NCBI GenBank assembly: GCA_015478855.1
Contig: JADMKJ010000026.1
Span: 1 to 33,000, forward strand
DNA length: 33,000 nucleotides
Direction of reading: 5' to 3'
DNA from: Proteiniphilum sp.
GTDB lineage: Bacteria > Bacteroidota > Bacteroidia > Bacteroidales > Dysgonomonadaceae
The translations under genes were made by a program, and so were the position numbers. The notes under the pieces were generated by a model that saw only the letters and a program-made list of their open reading frames with translations, did not search any database and was not told the origin of the DNA. Positions 26,066 to 33,000 of the stretch are shown piece by piece. How positions within the stretch are numbered: the stretch's first letter is position 1; the number at the start of each line of letters is the position of its first letter.

Positions 26066-27230
26066 TCTGTTGCTCACGGTAATGCTGTGGCCTGTTGTAG
26101 CACAGAATGAGATGGAAACGCTCCTGAAGGAGATCGAGCGTAACAGCTCAACGCTGAATGCGCTCCGTGAAGAGATAGCTGCCCGGAAACTGAATAACCG
26201 GACCGGCATCTATTTCTCTGATCCCGAGGTGGCATTCAACTACCTCTGGGGCAGTCCCGCACCTGTAGGCAACAGAACGGATATCAGCATTACCCAGTCT
26301 TTTGATTTTCCCACCGCCTATGGTCACAGGAGCAGGATCTCAAAACTGGAGAATGCAAACCTTGACCTGAGGTATCAGTCAGAGCGCCTCAATCTCCTGA
26401 TGCGTGCCAGACAGGTCTGCACGGAGTTGGTCTATTATAATGCGCTGGTAGAAGAGTACAGCAGAAGATTATTGAATGCACAACGCATTGCCGAGACATA
26501 TCAGGTGCGCTTTGACCGGGGCGATGTGAACATTCTGGAGAAGAACAAGGCGCTGCTGGAGCTCAACACAACCACCAATGAGATGCAGCGGGCGGAGTCG
26601 GAGCGTTCCTCTCTTCTCAACGAGCTGAAAGCGCTGAATGGTGGTAATGCGGTTTCATTCACTGCCACTGAGCTACACTACGGGATGTTACCACCGGACT
26701 TTGAACAGTGGTATGCGCTGGCTGAGGCGGGAAGCCCTCTGTTGCAATATGTCAGGGGACAAATAGAAATTAGCCGGCAACAGGTGAAGTTGAACAGGGC
26801 GCTGCAACTGCCTAAGTTTACCGCCGGATATATGAGTGAGAAGGTGGTGGGTGAGCGTTTTCAGGGCGTCACAGTTGGGGTGTCGATACCGTTGTGGGAA
26901 AACAGGAACAGGATGAAACAGGCAAAAGCAGCACTGAGCACAGCTGAAACAGTGCTGGAGGACAATAAAATGCAGTTTTATCACCGTCTGCAGAACCTGT
27001 TCATGAGAGCGAAACGTCTACAGCAGGAAGCTGCATCGTATCGTCAGGCACTATCTGCATTCAATAATGAAGCATTCCTGAAGAAAGCGCTGGAGAGTGG
27101 TGAGATCTCTCTTCTTAATTATCTGCTGGAGATCACCTACCACTACGAGGCGATGCAGAAGATGCTTGAAAGCGAGAGAGATCTGGGTTTTGTCCTGGCC
27201 GAGCTTTCCGCCGTAGGAATGGAGCTCTGA
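26046..27230 (+). CDS. TolC-family outer-membrane channel of the efflux pump
   Basis: 394 aa from ATG 26046, chosen because it directly begins the signal peptide MKKIAISLLLTVMLWPVVAQ. An in-frame upstream codon at 26001 would add 15 residues lying inside the pump gene. Two outer-membrane-efflux-protein repeats are visible as long helices: SSTLNALREEIAARKLNNRT and LNLLMRARQVCTELVYYNAL in the first half, and QVKLNRALQLPKFTAGYMSE, VGVSIPLWENRNRMKQAKAA in the second. The start overlaps the pump gene by 20 nt, indicating translational coupling. A GC hairpin (27232-27245) lies just after the stop. Confidence 0.94.
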   Translation: MKKIAISLLLTVMLWPVVAQNEMETLLKEIERNSSTLNALREEIAARKLNNRTGIYFSDPEVAFNYLWGSPAPVGNRTDISITQSFDFPTAYGHRSRISKLENANLDLRYQSERLNLLMRARQVCTELVYYNALVEEYSRRLLNAQRIAETYQVRFDRGDVNILEKNKALLELNTTTNEMQRAESERSSLLNELKALNGGNAVSFTATELHYGMLPPDFEQWYALAEAGSPLLQYVRGQIEISRQQVKLNRALQLPKFTAGYMSEKVVGERFQGVTVGVSIPLWENRNRMKQAKAALSTAETVLEDNKMQFYHRLQNLFMRAKRLQQEAASYRQALSAFNNEAFLKKALESGEISLLNYLLEITYHYEAMQKMLESERDLGFVLAELSAVGMEL

Positions 27231-27231
27231 C

Positions 27232-27245
27232 CCGCCGTGAGGCGG
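27232..27245. other. GC hairpin between convergent efflux and purE genes
   Basis: CCGCC-GTGA-GGCGG starting 2 nt after the TolC-like stop and about 20 nt from the purE stop (convergent). There is no T-run, so it is a stable stem that may slow polymerase or protect 3' ends rather than a clear intrinsic terminator. Confidence 0.4.
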
Positions 27246-27266
27246 AGCGGGAGAGGAGTAAAAACG

Positions 27267-27773
27267 TTAGTTCGTTTTGTACTTGTAGGTTAGCGAGGCG
27301 AGCTCCCGGTTGGCTTTCGTGATCTTGTTCTTCAGGCTCTCCTTGTACTCCTTCAGTTTCTCCTGCGCTGAATCATCACCCGTGGCGATCATCTGCAGGG
27401 CGAGGATAGCCGCATTCAGTGCACCGTTGATCCCCACCGTCGCCACAGGTATACCCGGAGGCATCTGGACGATGGCGAGCAATGCATCCAGGCCGTCAAG
27501 TGACGCGTTGATGGGTACACCGATGACCGGCACCGTGGTCATGGAGGCAATCACCCCGGGCAGGTGAGCCGCCATCCCCGCAGCGGCAATAATTACCTTG
27601 ATTCCCTTTTCTTTGGCTCCTTTGGCAAATGTCTCCACCTCGGCGGGTGTACGGTGTGCCGACAGTGCGTTCATCTCGAATGGTATCTCCATTTCGTTGA
27701 GGAACTGAGCCGCTTTTTCCATTACGGGCAGATCAGACGTGCTGCCCATTATAATACTTACAACAGGGTTCAT
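27267..27773 (-). CDS. purE: N5-carboxyaminoimidazole ribonucleotide mutase
   Basis: 168 aa from ATG 27773 (MNPVVSIIMGSTSDLPVMEK). An 8-residue longer start at 27797 exists, but the shorter one gives the usual PurE N-terminus. It converts N5-CAIR to CAIR in purine synthesis. Motifs: GSTSD at 10-14, ALSAHRTPAEV with the catalytic His, VIIAAAGMAAHLPGVIAS, and PVIGVPINASLDGLDALLAI. The protein is compact and cytoplasmic and forms an octamer in known relatives. It lies 58 nt after gcvH on the same strand, with a possible attenuator between. Confidence 0.97.
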   Translation of the reverse strand: MNPVVSIIMGSTSDLPVMEKAAQFLNEMEIPFEMNALSAHRTPAEVETFAKGAKEKGIKVIIAAAGMAAHLPGVIASMTTVPVIGVPINASLDGLDALLAIVQMPPGIPVATVGINGALNAAILALQMIATGDDSAQEKLKEYKESLKNKITKANRELASLTYKYKTN

Positions 27774-27785
27774 ATGATTGTATTG

Positions 27786-27811
27786 AAAAGGAATCACGCC
27801 GTGAGTGATCC
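27786..27811 (-). terminator. Possible terminator/attenuator between gcvH and purE
   Basis: On the minus strand GGATCAC (27811-27805) pairs with GTGATTCC (27797-27790) with one bulged base around a 7-nt loop, followed by TTTT (27789-27786). The stem is short, so termination may be partial and leave some read-through into purE. Confidence 0.4.
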
Positions 27812-27831
27812 CCTCTTTGTTCTTAAATAAA

Positions 27832-28212
27832 CTACTTACCGATAAAATCCTTGTACTGCTCTGCAGACATCAATCCTTCCACTTCTTCGGCATTCTCAAG
27901 GGCCACCTTAACGATCCATCCTTCACCATAGGCATCCTGATTCACCAGTTCAGGTGCATCCTCCAGCTTTGTGTTCACTTCCAGTATTTCACCACCTACA
28001 GGCATCATCAGGTCTGATACAGTTTTCACGGCTTCAATGCTGCCGAACACTTCTCCCTGCGCCAGGGTCTCACCTTCAGTGGTCACATCAACATATACAA
28101 TCTCGCCCAGTTCATCCTGTGCAAAATCGGTAATACCAACATAGGCATCATTTCCTTCCACTCTCACCCACTCATGATCGGAAGAATACTTAACGTTTTC
28201 CGGAAAATTCAT
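27832..28212 (-). CDS. gcvH: Glycine cleavage system H protein
   Basis: 126 aa, the normal length. It carries the aminomethyl group on lipoamide between GcvP and GcvT. The lipoylation site is K63 in [16 protein letters not shown], and the N-terminus [15 protein letters not shown] is the family start. gcvP and gcvT are not in this window. A good promoter lies at 28248-28278, and purE follows on the same strand. Confidence 0.98.
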   Translation of the reverse strand: MNFPENVKYSSDHEWVRVEGNDAYVGITDFAQDELGEIVYVDVTTEGETLAQGEVFGSIEAVKTVSDLMMPVGGEILEVNTKLEDAPELVNQDAYGEGWIVKVALENAEEVEGLMSAEQYKDFIGK

Positions 28213-28247
28213 AATGATATCAATTTATTAAATTCTATTTTATTGGG

Positions 28248-28278
28248 TAAATGTACAATTAAATTCTCTTTCGTCAAA
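28248..28278 (-). promoter_or_regulatory. Promoter for gcvH (-purE)
   Basis: On the minus strand TTTG (28278-28275), 19-nt spacer, TACATTTA (28255-28248), which matches the Bacteroidetes consensus except for the last base. The -33 box lies inside a small hairpin TCTCTTT / AAAGAGA (28265-28283). Confidence 0.6.
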
Positions 28279-28298
28279 AGAGATAAAATTGAATATTT

Positions 28299-28913
28299 TC
28301 AGTTGATCGCACCAAACCAGACAAAAACAAAAGAAACCATGAATCCCAGCAGGAAACCGGCAATAACCTGATAGAGGGTATGTCGCCTCAATAGTAACCT
28401 TGAAGTACCCACTAAACCTGCCATAAGGAACAATCCCATTAGCATATAATAAGGATTAGTACGTTCCACATAATAACTTACCGCCATTGCACCACCAATG
28501 AGACCTCCCACACCGAACATATGTGCACTTATTTTCCATTTTAACGTGATGATGATGGCAATAACCATGATCACGACGGATGCAGCCATAATCATCAGAA
28601 ACCAGGTGGGCATATGCATCCTGTAATAAAAGACGATCATGGCGGAGTAGGAGAGAAGTGTGATGATGTATGGATAAAAACGTTCCCTGCGTATTTTGAG
28701 TGACAGATCTGAGACAACACCCATTCGAAATAACATGACAATAAGTATACCGGGAACAATGAAAGAGAAGAGAATCACCGGCATGATGATCTGCCAGAAT
28801 TGATGTGTATAAATAGCCCCGAAATAGGTGTATACAAATATGAGCAACACCCCGTAGGTGGGCATCAATAAAGGCTGAAAGATAGTGGAAATAATATGTG
28901 CGATAGATTTCAT
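28299..28913 (-). CDS. PAP2-like integral membrane protein
   Basis: 204 aa from ATG 28913. A longer form to 28943 would need TTG and nearly touches the rpoN stop. It is very hydrophobic with about six membrane helices (for example YGVLLIFVYTYF, VILFSFIVPGILIVMLF, FLMIMAASVVIMVIAII, YQVIAGFLLGFMVSFVF). KIRRERFYPY, WKISAHMFGVGGLIGG and SRLLLRRHTLYQVIAG sit where the three PAP2 phosphatase motifs (K-x6-RP, PSGH, SR-x5-H-x3-D) would be, but the match is partial: SAHM replaces PSGH and Gln replaces the last Asp. It may be a lipid or isoprenoid phosphatase relative with altered chemistry. It follows rpoN on the same strand. Confidence 0.75.
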   Translation of the reverse strand: MKSIAHIISTIFQPLLMPTYGVLLIFVYTYFGAIYTHQFWQIIMPVILFSFIVPGILIVMLFRMGVVSDLSLKIRRERFYPYIITLLSYSAMIVFYYRMHMPTWFLMIMAASVVIMVIAIIITLKWKISAHMFGVGGLIGGAMAVSYYVERTNPYYMLMGLFLMAGLVGTSRLLLRRHTLYQVIAGFLLGFMVSFVFVWFGAIN

Positions 28914-28945
28914 CCTGATGGTTTTCCTTTCAATGATTGACAAAG

Positions 28946-30400
28946 TTAAATCTTTTTTCTTAAACGAGAGACTGGAATGGATAATTGTTCCCTATATTTT
29001 GCAACTGTACGGCGTGCAATCACATAACCCTTGGTGTTGAGAATTCTGGTGAGCTGATCGTCGGTGAGTGGTTTAGTGGGACTCTCATTTTCAATACTCT
29101 CTTTCAGTATCATCTTCACCTCTCTTGATGAGATATCCTCTCCTTCGTTTGTCTGCATAGCCTCAGAGAAAAAGTATTTCAGGGGGTATACACCTGTGTT
29201 GGTCTGTACATATTTGCTGTTACTCACGCGTGAGATGGTGGAGATGTCGAAACCTGTTCTCCCGGCCACATCTTTCAGTATCATCGGTTTAAGTTGCGAT
29301 TCATCCTCTGTGAGGAAGAAGTCGTATTGTATGTTCACAATAGCCTCCATGGTTCTCTGCAACGTGTTCTGACGTTGTCTCACTGCATCGATAAACCACT
29401 TGGCAGAGTCTACCTTTTGTTTCATAAAAAGCATTGTCTGCTTATCATCTGCAGACATGGTCTCTCTGTTGTCGTTATAACCTTTGAGCATTTCCGAAAA
29501 ACTACGGTTCACCTTCAGATGGGGGATGTTGCTGTTGTTGAGTTGAATGGTTACCTGGCCATTGTATGAGTCCACAATGAAATCGGGTGTGATGTTGTTC
29601 ATTGCCGTCTGCAGCGTGCCTCCCAGTGCATTCCCGGGTTTCGGGTTCAGTGAGGTAATCTCTCCTATGGCATCCCGCAGATCGTCTTCGGTGATGTTCA
29701 TCTGACGGATGATTTTATCGTAGTGTTTACGTGAAAATTCTTCAAAGAAATTGGTGAGAATCTCTTTCGCGAGTAGTACCGCCGGCGACTGGTCATAACG
29801 CTCAAGCTGAAGCAGGAGGCACTCCTGCAGATCACGGGCGCCTACTCCGGCAGGGTCCAGTTCCTGTATTTCATAGAGCACATCTTCCAGCTGTAGAGGT
29901 AAGATCTCCAACTGTTGCTGAAACAACAGATCGTCGGAGATGGATTGCAGATCGCGTTGTAGATAGCCGCTGTCATCGAGATTACCAATGATATATTCCG
30001 CAATGGTCTGTTTGCGTTCATCCAGATTTAACAACCTGATCTGTTCTATGAGTGAATCACTGAGTGATTTGTCGTCGTAGTAACTTATTTCTATAAAGCC
30101 TGGTTCGCTTTTCTGATGCGTCTGGTTAATATGATAATCGGGGATATCATCTTCTGAGAAATAGTCACCCAGGATGATCTCTTCCTGGGAAAGATCTTTG
30201 TCGATTCTTTCATCCTCTTCATTTTCAGTGTCATTAGACATATCTGCATCTAAAGTATCCAGCGCAGGATTGTCTTCCACCTCCTGTTTGATGCGGTCTT
30301 CCACCTCTACGGTGTTGAGCTCCACCAGCTTTATCACCTGCATTTGTAGAGGTGAAAGCCGTTGTGATTGTTTCAGTTCCTGTTGCTGCCTTAGCGCCAT
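28946..30400 (-). CDS. rpoN: RNA polymerase sigma-54 factor
   Basis: 484 aa, full length. It needs an enhancer-binding AAA+ activator for open complex formation. The activator-interacting region is the Gln-rich N-terminus (QQELKQSQRLSPLQMQVIKL), followed by an acidic linker (about 45-110). The core-binding domain contains AEYIIGNLDDSGYL and IQELDPAGVGARDLQECLLL. The C-terminal DNA-binding part ends with the RpoN box ARRTVAKYRE at 462-471. No activator gene is in the window, and I did not search for -24/-12 sites systematically. A -7-like TAAATTTG lies at 30431-30424 (minus). The PAP2-like gene follows closely. Confidence 0.98.
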   Translation of the reverse strand: MALRQQQELKQSQRLSPLQMQVIKLVELNTVEVEDRIKQEVEDNPALDTLDADMSNDTENEEDERIDKDLSQEEIILGDYFSEDDIPDYHINQTHQKSEPGFIEISYYDDKSLSDSLIEQIRLLNLDERKQTIAEYIIGNLDDSGYLQRDLQSISDDLLFQQQLEILPLQLEDVLYEIQELDPAGVGARDLQECLLLQLERYDQSPAVLLAKEILTNFFEEFSRKHYDKIIRQMNITEDDLRDAIGEITSLNPKPGNALGGTLQTAMNNITPDFIVDSYNGQVTIQLNNSNIPHLKVNRSFSEMLKGYNDNRETMSADDKQTMLFMKQKVDSAKWFIDAVRQRQNTLQRTMEAIVNIQYDFFLTEDESQLKPMILKDVAGRTGFDISTISRVSNSKYVQTNTGVYPLKYFFSEAMQTNEGEDISSREVKMILKESIENESPTKPLTDDQLTRILNTKGYVIARRTVAKYREQLSIPVSRLRKKI

Positions 30401-30543
30401 ATGATAGAATGATTTTCAGATAGCAAATTTACATGATTTTTTTTAATAAACCACAGACACGTAAAAAAGGAGAATCTTATATGTAAAGGCAGGGGTGAGA
30501 ATTTAATTTGATGACCTTTTTGGAACTGTTTTATAAATATTTT

Positions 30544-30574
30544 TTTGAAATTCAAAGAACATTCCCTATTTTTG
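30544..30574 (+). promoter_or_regulatory. Promoter for the small secreted protein gene
   Basis: TTTG (30544-30547), 19-nt spacer, TATTTTTG (30567-30574): a full match to the Bacteroidetes consensus. The expected start is near 30581, leaving a leader of about 70 nt before the ATG at 30652. Confidence 0.75.
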
Positions 30575-30651
30575 GTGCAGGTACGCTCTGATTGAAAAAC
30601 TGTGGTTGTGATCTATTTGCAAAATCTAATTACCTATAAATAACGAAAGAG

Positions 30652-31035
30652 ATGAGAATTTTTTTTACTATTCTACTATTGATCTGCATTGCAGGACAAA
30701 TGAACATGGTTGAAGCGCAGAATTCCAAAATGAAAACGAGCGAATGGAGGTATGAAGTTCCACAAGCTCCACAAGGTTACGAAAAAGGAATAATTACACT
30801 ATCAGGTGATAACGCAAATTTAAAGGGTGAGCTGCAACTTAGTTCAGGTTACACAATCAAAATGAATAACATCTCACTGAAGAATGATACACTCAAAGCA
30901 GGAGTCTATTTTGAGTCGGAATATGTACAGCTTCTGTTAAAGATGAATGAACATACAATGAGAGGTACAGCAAACACCTCATTGGGAATTTTGGAAGTGA
31001 AGGCCCGGAAAGTGGTGAATGAAAAGAAAAGATGA
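30652..31035 (+). CDS. Small secreted beta-rich protein of unknown function
   Basis: 127 aa. The signal peptide is MRIFFTILLLICIAGQMNMVEAQ, with cleavage probably at VEA-Q. The mature part of about 105 residues has regular alternating strands: WRYEVPQAPQGYEKGIITL, LKGELQLSSGYTIKMNNISL, TLKAGVYFESEYVQLLLKM, MRGTANTSLGILEVKARKV. This pattern resembles a lipocalin-like or small beta-barrel/sandwich fold, and I recall similar Bacteroidetes proteins without function. No Cys for lipidation is visible, so it should be free in the periplasm or secreted. It has its own strong promoter and converges on miaA with 35 nt between stops. Confidence 0.85.
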   Translation: MRIFFTILLLICIAGQMNMVEAQNSKMKTSEWRYEVPQAPQGYEKGIITLSGDNANLKGELQLSSGYTIKMNNISLKNDTLKAGVYFESEYVQLLLKMNEHTMRGTANTSLGILEVKARKVVNEKKR

Positions 31036-31070
31036 ATGCGATTTAGTTGAGTTCCGGGCAGATGATCAGT

Positions 31071-31982
31071 TCAATACAGATCCGTGAGACGGGTGAGTAC
31101 CATATCTACCACATTCACCCGTTTATCTGACAAATTGATCCATTGAACCTCCTTGTCTCTTTTGAACCATGTCATTTGCTTGCGTGCATAATTGCGGGAG
31201 TGTTGTTTTATTTTTTCTGTCGCAAAATCGAGTGAGCAGTTCCCGTCGAAATGATCGAACAGCTCTTTATATCCTACCGTATTGAGTGCATTGAGATGCC
31301 TCTGCGGATAAAAACGGTATGCTTCCTCCACCAGTCCTTTTTCCACCATCTTATCCACCCTTTTGTTGATGCGTTCGTACAACTCCTCACGTTCACGCAT
31401 GAAGCCTATTTTTATGATACGGAAGGGTCTCTCTTTTTTCTGTTTTTTTCGCAGCAATGAATAGGGTTTGCCTGCCATAAGACAGACCTCAAGAGCATGG
31501 ATCACACGCTGGGTGTTTTTCAGGTCTACCTCGTCATAGTACACAGGGTCCAGCAATTTCAGACGTGAGCGTATGGCATCCAGCCCCTCGCGCTGATAGA
31601 GGGCAAGCACCTCACTTCTCAGCTTCTCATCGATGGTGGGGATCTCATCAATACCGTTACAAACTGCATCGATGTACATCATTGAACCGCCGGTCATCAC
31701 CACAATTGGATGGGATTCAAATAGCAGATCGGCCAGCTTAATCGCCTCATCCTCGAATTGACTGGCACTGTAATACTCTTCAGGTGGGAGAATACCCACG
31801 AAGTAGTGGGGAACAAGCTGCAACTGCTCTACTGTGGGTGCGGCTGTGCCTATTGTCATCCCTTTGTAGATCTGTCGTGAATCAGCCGAAAGAATGGGGC
31901 TTTTCAATGTTTCCGCGATTTGCAGACTCCATTCAGTCTTTCCTACACCGGTGGGGCCAAGCAGCACAAGGAGGGTGTTCAT
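31071..31982 (-). CDS. miaA: tRNA dimethylallyltransferase
   Basis: 303 aa. It transfers the dimethylallyl group to A37 of tRNAs reading UNN codons. The P-loop GPTGVGKT is at 9-16, followed by [19 protein letters not shown] (substrate and tRNA recognition), [47 protein letters not shown] and the C-terminal [19 protein letters not shown]. All core motifs are present, so the enzyme should be active. It lies 80 nt downstream of the pRiA4b ORF-3-like gene on the same strand and may share its transcript. Confidence 0.98.
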   Translation of the reverse strand: MNTLLVLLGPTGVGKTEWSLQIAETLKSPILSADSRQIYKGMTIGTAAPTVEQLQLVPHYFVGILPPEEYYSASQFEDEAIKLADLLFESHPIVVMTGGSMMYIDAVCNGIDEIPTIDEKLRSEVLALYQREGLDAIRSRLKLLDPVYYDEVDLKNTQRVIHALEVCLMAGKPYSLLRKKQKKERPFRIIKIGFMREREELYERINKRVDKMVEKGLVEEAYRFYPQRHLNALNTVGYKELFDHFDGNCSLDFATEKIKQHSRNYARKQMTWFKRDKEVQWINLSDKRVNVVDMVLTRLTDLY

Positions 31983-32062
31983 TGTTTGGGTTAAGTGAGA
32001 AGGAGGAGGGAGTTGCTCCGGGCATGAGGTATCGTCTCCTTGTGAATATGATGCTCTATTTA

Positions 32063-32620
32063 TCAGTAAAGATCACCTTCGATTGTATCAATTGAAGTAT
32101 CGTCCAGTCCTTCGAATCCTGCCTTATCCAACTCATCTATGTCGAAACTTTCATCTCCGTAGAATGTTTCACCCAGATCTAACGATGTAGTCACCGGCGT
32201 CAACTCTTCAATATTTAATATCTGCCTGGGGCTGTTACCTTCAGAAAGTGAACAGACAGGTTTTTTAAGGTTTTTTCCGGGAATGATCTCCGACAATTCA
32301 ATATAAAGTGCACGCTCTGTAAGGTAATCAAAAACGTACATCAGTTTCTGTTTCTCGTCCTCAAGGTAATCGCTCAGGATACATTCCTCCATGATGTAAG
32401 AGTCCTCATCAGAGTATGTGTCCATCTCTACGAGTGTGATCTCCTGTAGCTTACGCCACTTCTCGTCACAAAGGAAGAATGAAGCCATCTCTTTATCACT
32501 GAAACCGGTGCACTCTAAGATGGCTTTATAGAAATCCAAAAACGTTGCATCGGCATCAATTTTTATTTCTCTTTTGAAGTTGTCTACTTCATCGGAAAGA
32601 ATTAGAAATTTGAAAATCAT
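32063..32620 (-). CDS. pRiA4b ORF-3-like / IS1096 TnpR-family protein
   Basis: 185 aa, soluble. N-terminal [20 protein letters not shown] and [20 protein letters not shown] match the ubiquitin-like PRiA4_ORF3 fold, and [34 protein letters not shown] and [11 protein letters not shown] continue it to about residue 120. The C-terminal third is acidic and less ordered ([25 protein letters not shown]). Despite the family name this is a chromosomal gene here, and no transposase or inverted repeats are nearby. The function is unknown. A -7-like TACCTTTG lies at 32660-32653 (minus), 33 nt before the ATG. Confidence 0.85.
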   Translation of the reverse strand: MIFKFLILSDEVDNFKREIKIDADATFLDFYKAILECTGFSDKEMASFFLCDEKWRKLQEITLVEMDTYSDEDSYIMEECILSDYLEDEKQKLMYVFDYLTERALYIELSEIIPGKNLKKPVCSLSEGNSPRQILNIEELTPVTTSLDLGETFYGDESFDIDELDKAGFEGLDDTSIDTIEGDLY

Positions 32621-32869
32621 GTGATCTTAATTTATGCTGATTTATTACGAATCAAAGGTAATAAAAAGTTTTAAATTTAAATATTCACCTGATTATAAAT
32701 TGCACTTTCTGCGTTCATTTACTATCACAGATTTGAGCATGAACCAACTGTCAGCATCAGAAAAAAACATTTTCCGGACAAAAGAGTGTGATTGAGTGTG
32801 GTATACATCCTTGAAGAATATTTATTATAATTGAATGCGCTGTAACAGCAACTTTTTTTCTTGTAGCTA
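32621..32869. other. Intergenic region without a gene
   Basis: AT-rich spacer between the pRiA4b-like gene and the tRNA promoter. It contains the probable minus-strand -7 box at 32660-32653 and, near 32838-32859, a short GCTG-TAA-CAGC stem followed by a T-run in the plus direction. I see no convincing open reading frame. Confidence 0.6.
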
Positions 32870-32900
32870 TTGGTTGTTTCGGAAATTTATGCTACTTTTG
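32870..32900 (+). promoter_or_regulatory. Promoter for tRNA-Asn
   Basis: TTGG (32870-32873), 19-nt spacer, TACTTTTG (32893-32900), matching the Bacteroidetes consensus. The predicted start is about 20 nt before the tRNA 5' end. Confidence 0.7.
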
Positions 32901-32925
32901 CATCACTTTTCTCAGAAGGAAAAAT

Positions 32926-32999
32926 TCTTCAGTAGCTCAGTCGGTTAGAGCATCTGACTGTTAATCAGAGGGTCGTTGGTTCGAGTCCAACCTGAAGAG
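32926..32999 (+). tRNA. tRNA-Asn (GTT)
   Basis: A complete cloverleaf: acceptor TCTTCAG / CTGAAGA, D-arm GCTC...GAGC, anticodon stem TCTGA / TCAGA with loop CTGTTAA (anticodon GTT at 32960-32962), T-arm GTTGG-TTCGAGT-CCAAC, discriminator G at 32999. Whether the CCA end is encoded cannot be seen, because only one further C is in the window. Confidence 0.97.
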
Positions 33000-33000
33000 C

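Noticed and set aside
28914-28943. Longer start for the PAP2-like gene
   Set aside because: It would use TTG two bases after the rpoN stop, while an ATG at 28913 directly precedes a normal membrane-protein N-terminus.
32063-32620. Mobile element suggested by the IS1096/pRiA4b family name
   Set aside because: No transposase, terminal inverted repeats or target duplications are visible around the gene.

Overview
The window looks like a chromosomal segment of a Bacteroidales bacterium, probably near Dysgonomonadaceae/Porphyromonadaceae (Proteiniphilum- or Petrimonas-like). This placement is my inference. It rests on SusC/SusD outer-membrane proteins, a FecR/ECF-sigma pair, Bacteroidetes-type promoters (TTG-N18/19-TAnnTTTG), Bacteroidetes-type lipoprotein signals and the housekeeping proteins. 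No insertion sequence, phage, CRISPR array or rRNA was seen.

Left part (1-13659, all minus strand): a glycan- or nutrient-uptake locus. In transcription order it holds an ECF sigma factor, a FecR anti-sigma factor, SusC with an N-terminal STN signalling domain, SusD, a DUF4623-like lipoprotein and a strong terminator. A GHL10-type glycoside hydrolase lipoprotein follows. Last is a large amidase/golvesin-like/FN3 protein whose C-terminus lies beyond the left edge. Between fecR and susC, on the opposite strand, there is a promoter-like element followed about 45 nt later by a strong terminator. This layout matches the cis-antisense sRNAs (DonS type) that repress Bacteroides polysaccharide-utilisation loci.

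Middle (13669-18656): folate/thymidylate genes. thyA and folA overlap by 4 nt and run directly into the sigma factor gene. folC lies on the same strand about 2 kb upstream. Between thyA and folC, on the plus strand, are a DUF937 protein and two tandem paralogous small lipoproteins. The folC start codon is directly preceded by 18 perfect 8-bp units, an array with no stop in any frame, and there is an upstream ATG beyond it. This is a possible slippage switch.

18657-27230: an M49-type (DPP III-like) metallopeptidase lipoprotein on the minus strand. Divergent from it is a four-gene heavy-metal efflux operon (His-rich exported protein, CusB-like adaptor, CusA/CzcA-like RND pump, TolC-like channel) with a good Bacteroidetes promoter.

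27267-33000: housekeeping genes. These are gcvH-purE, rpoN with a PAP2-like membrane protein, a small secreted protein with its own promoter, miaA, a pRiA4b ORF-3-like protein and a tRNA-Asn(GTT) at the right edge.

The best candidates for something under-described are the putative antisense RNA over the susC leader, the octamer array at folC, and the tandem lipoprotein pair.
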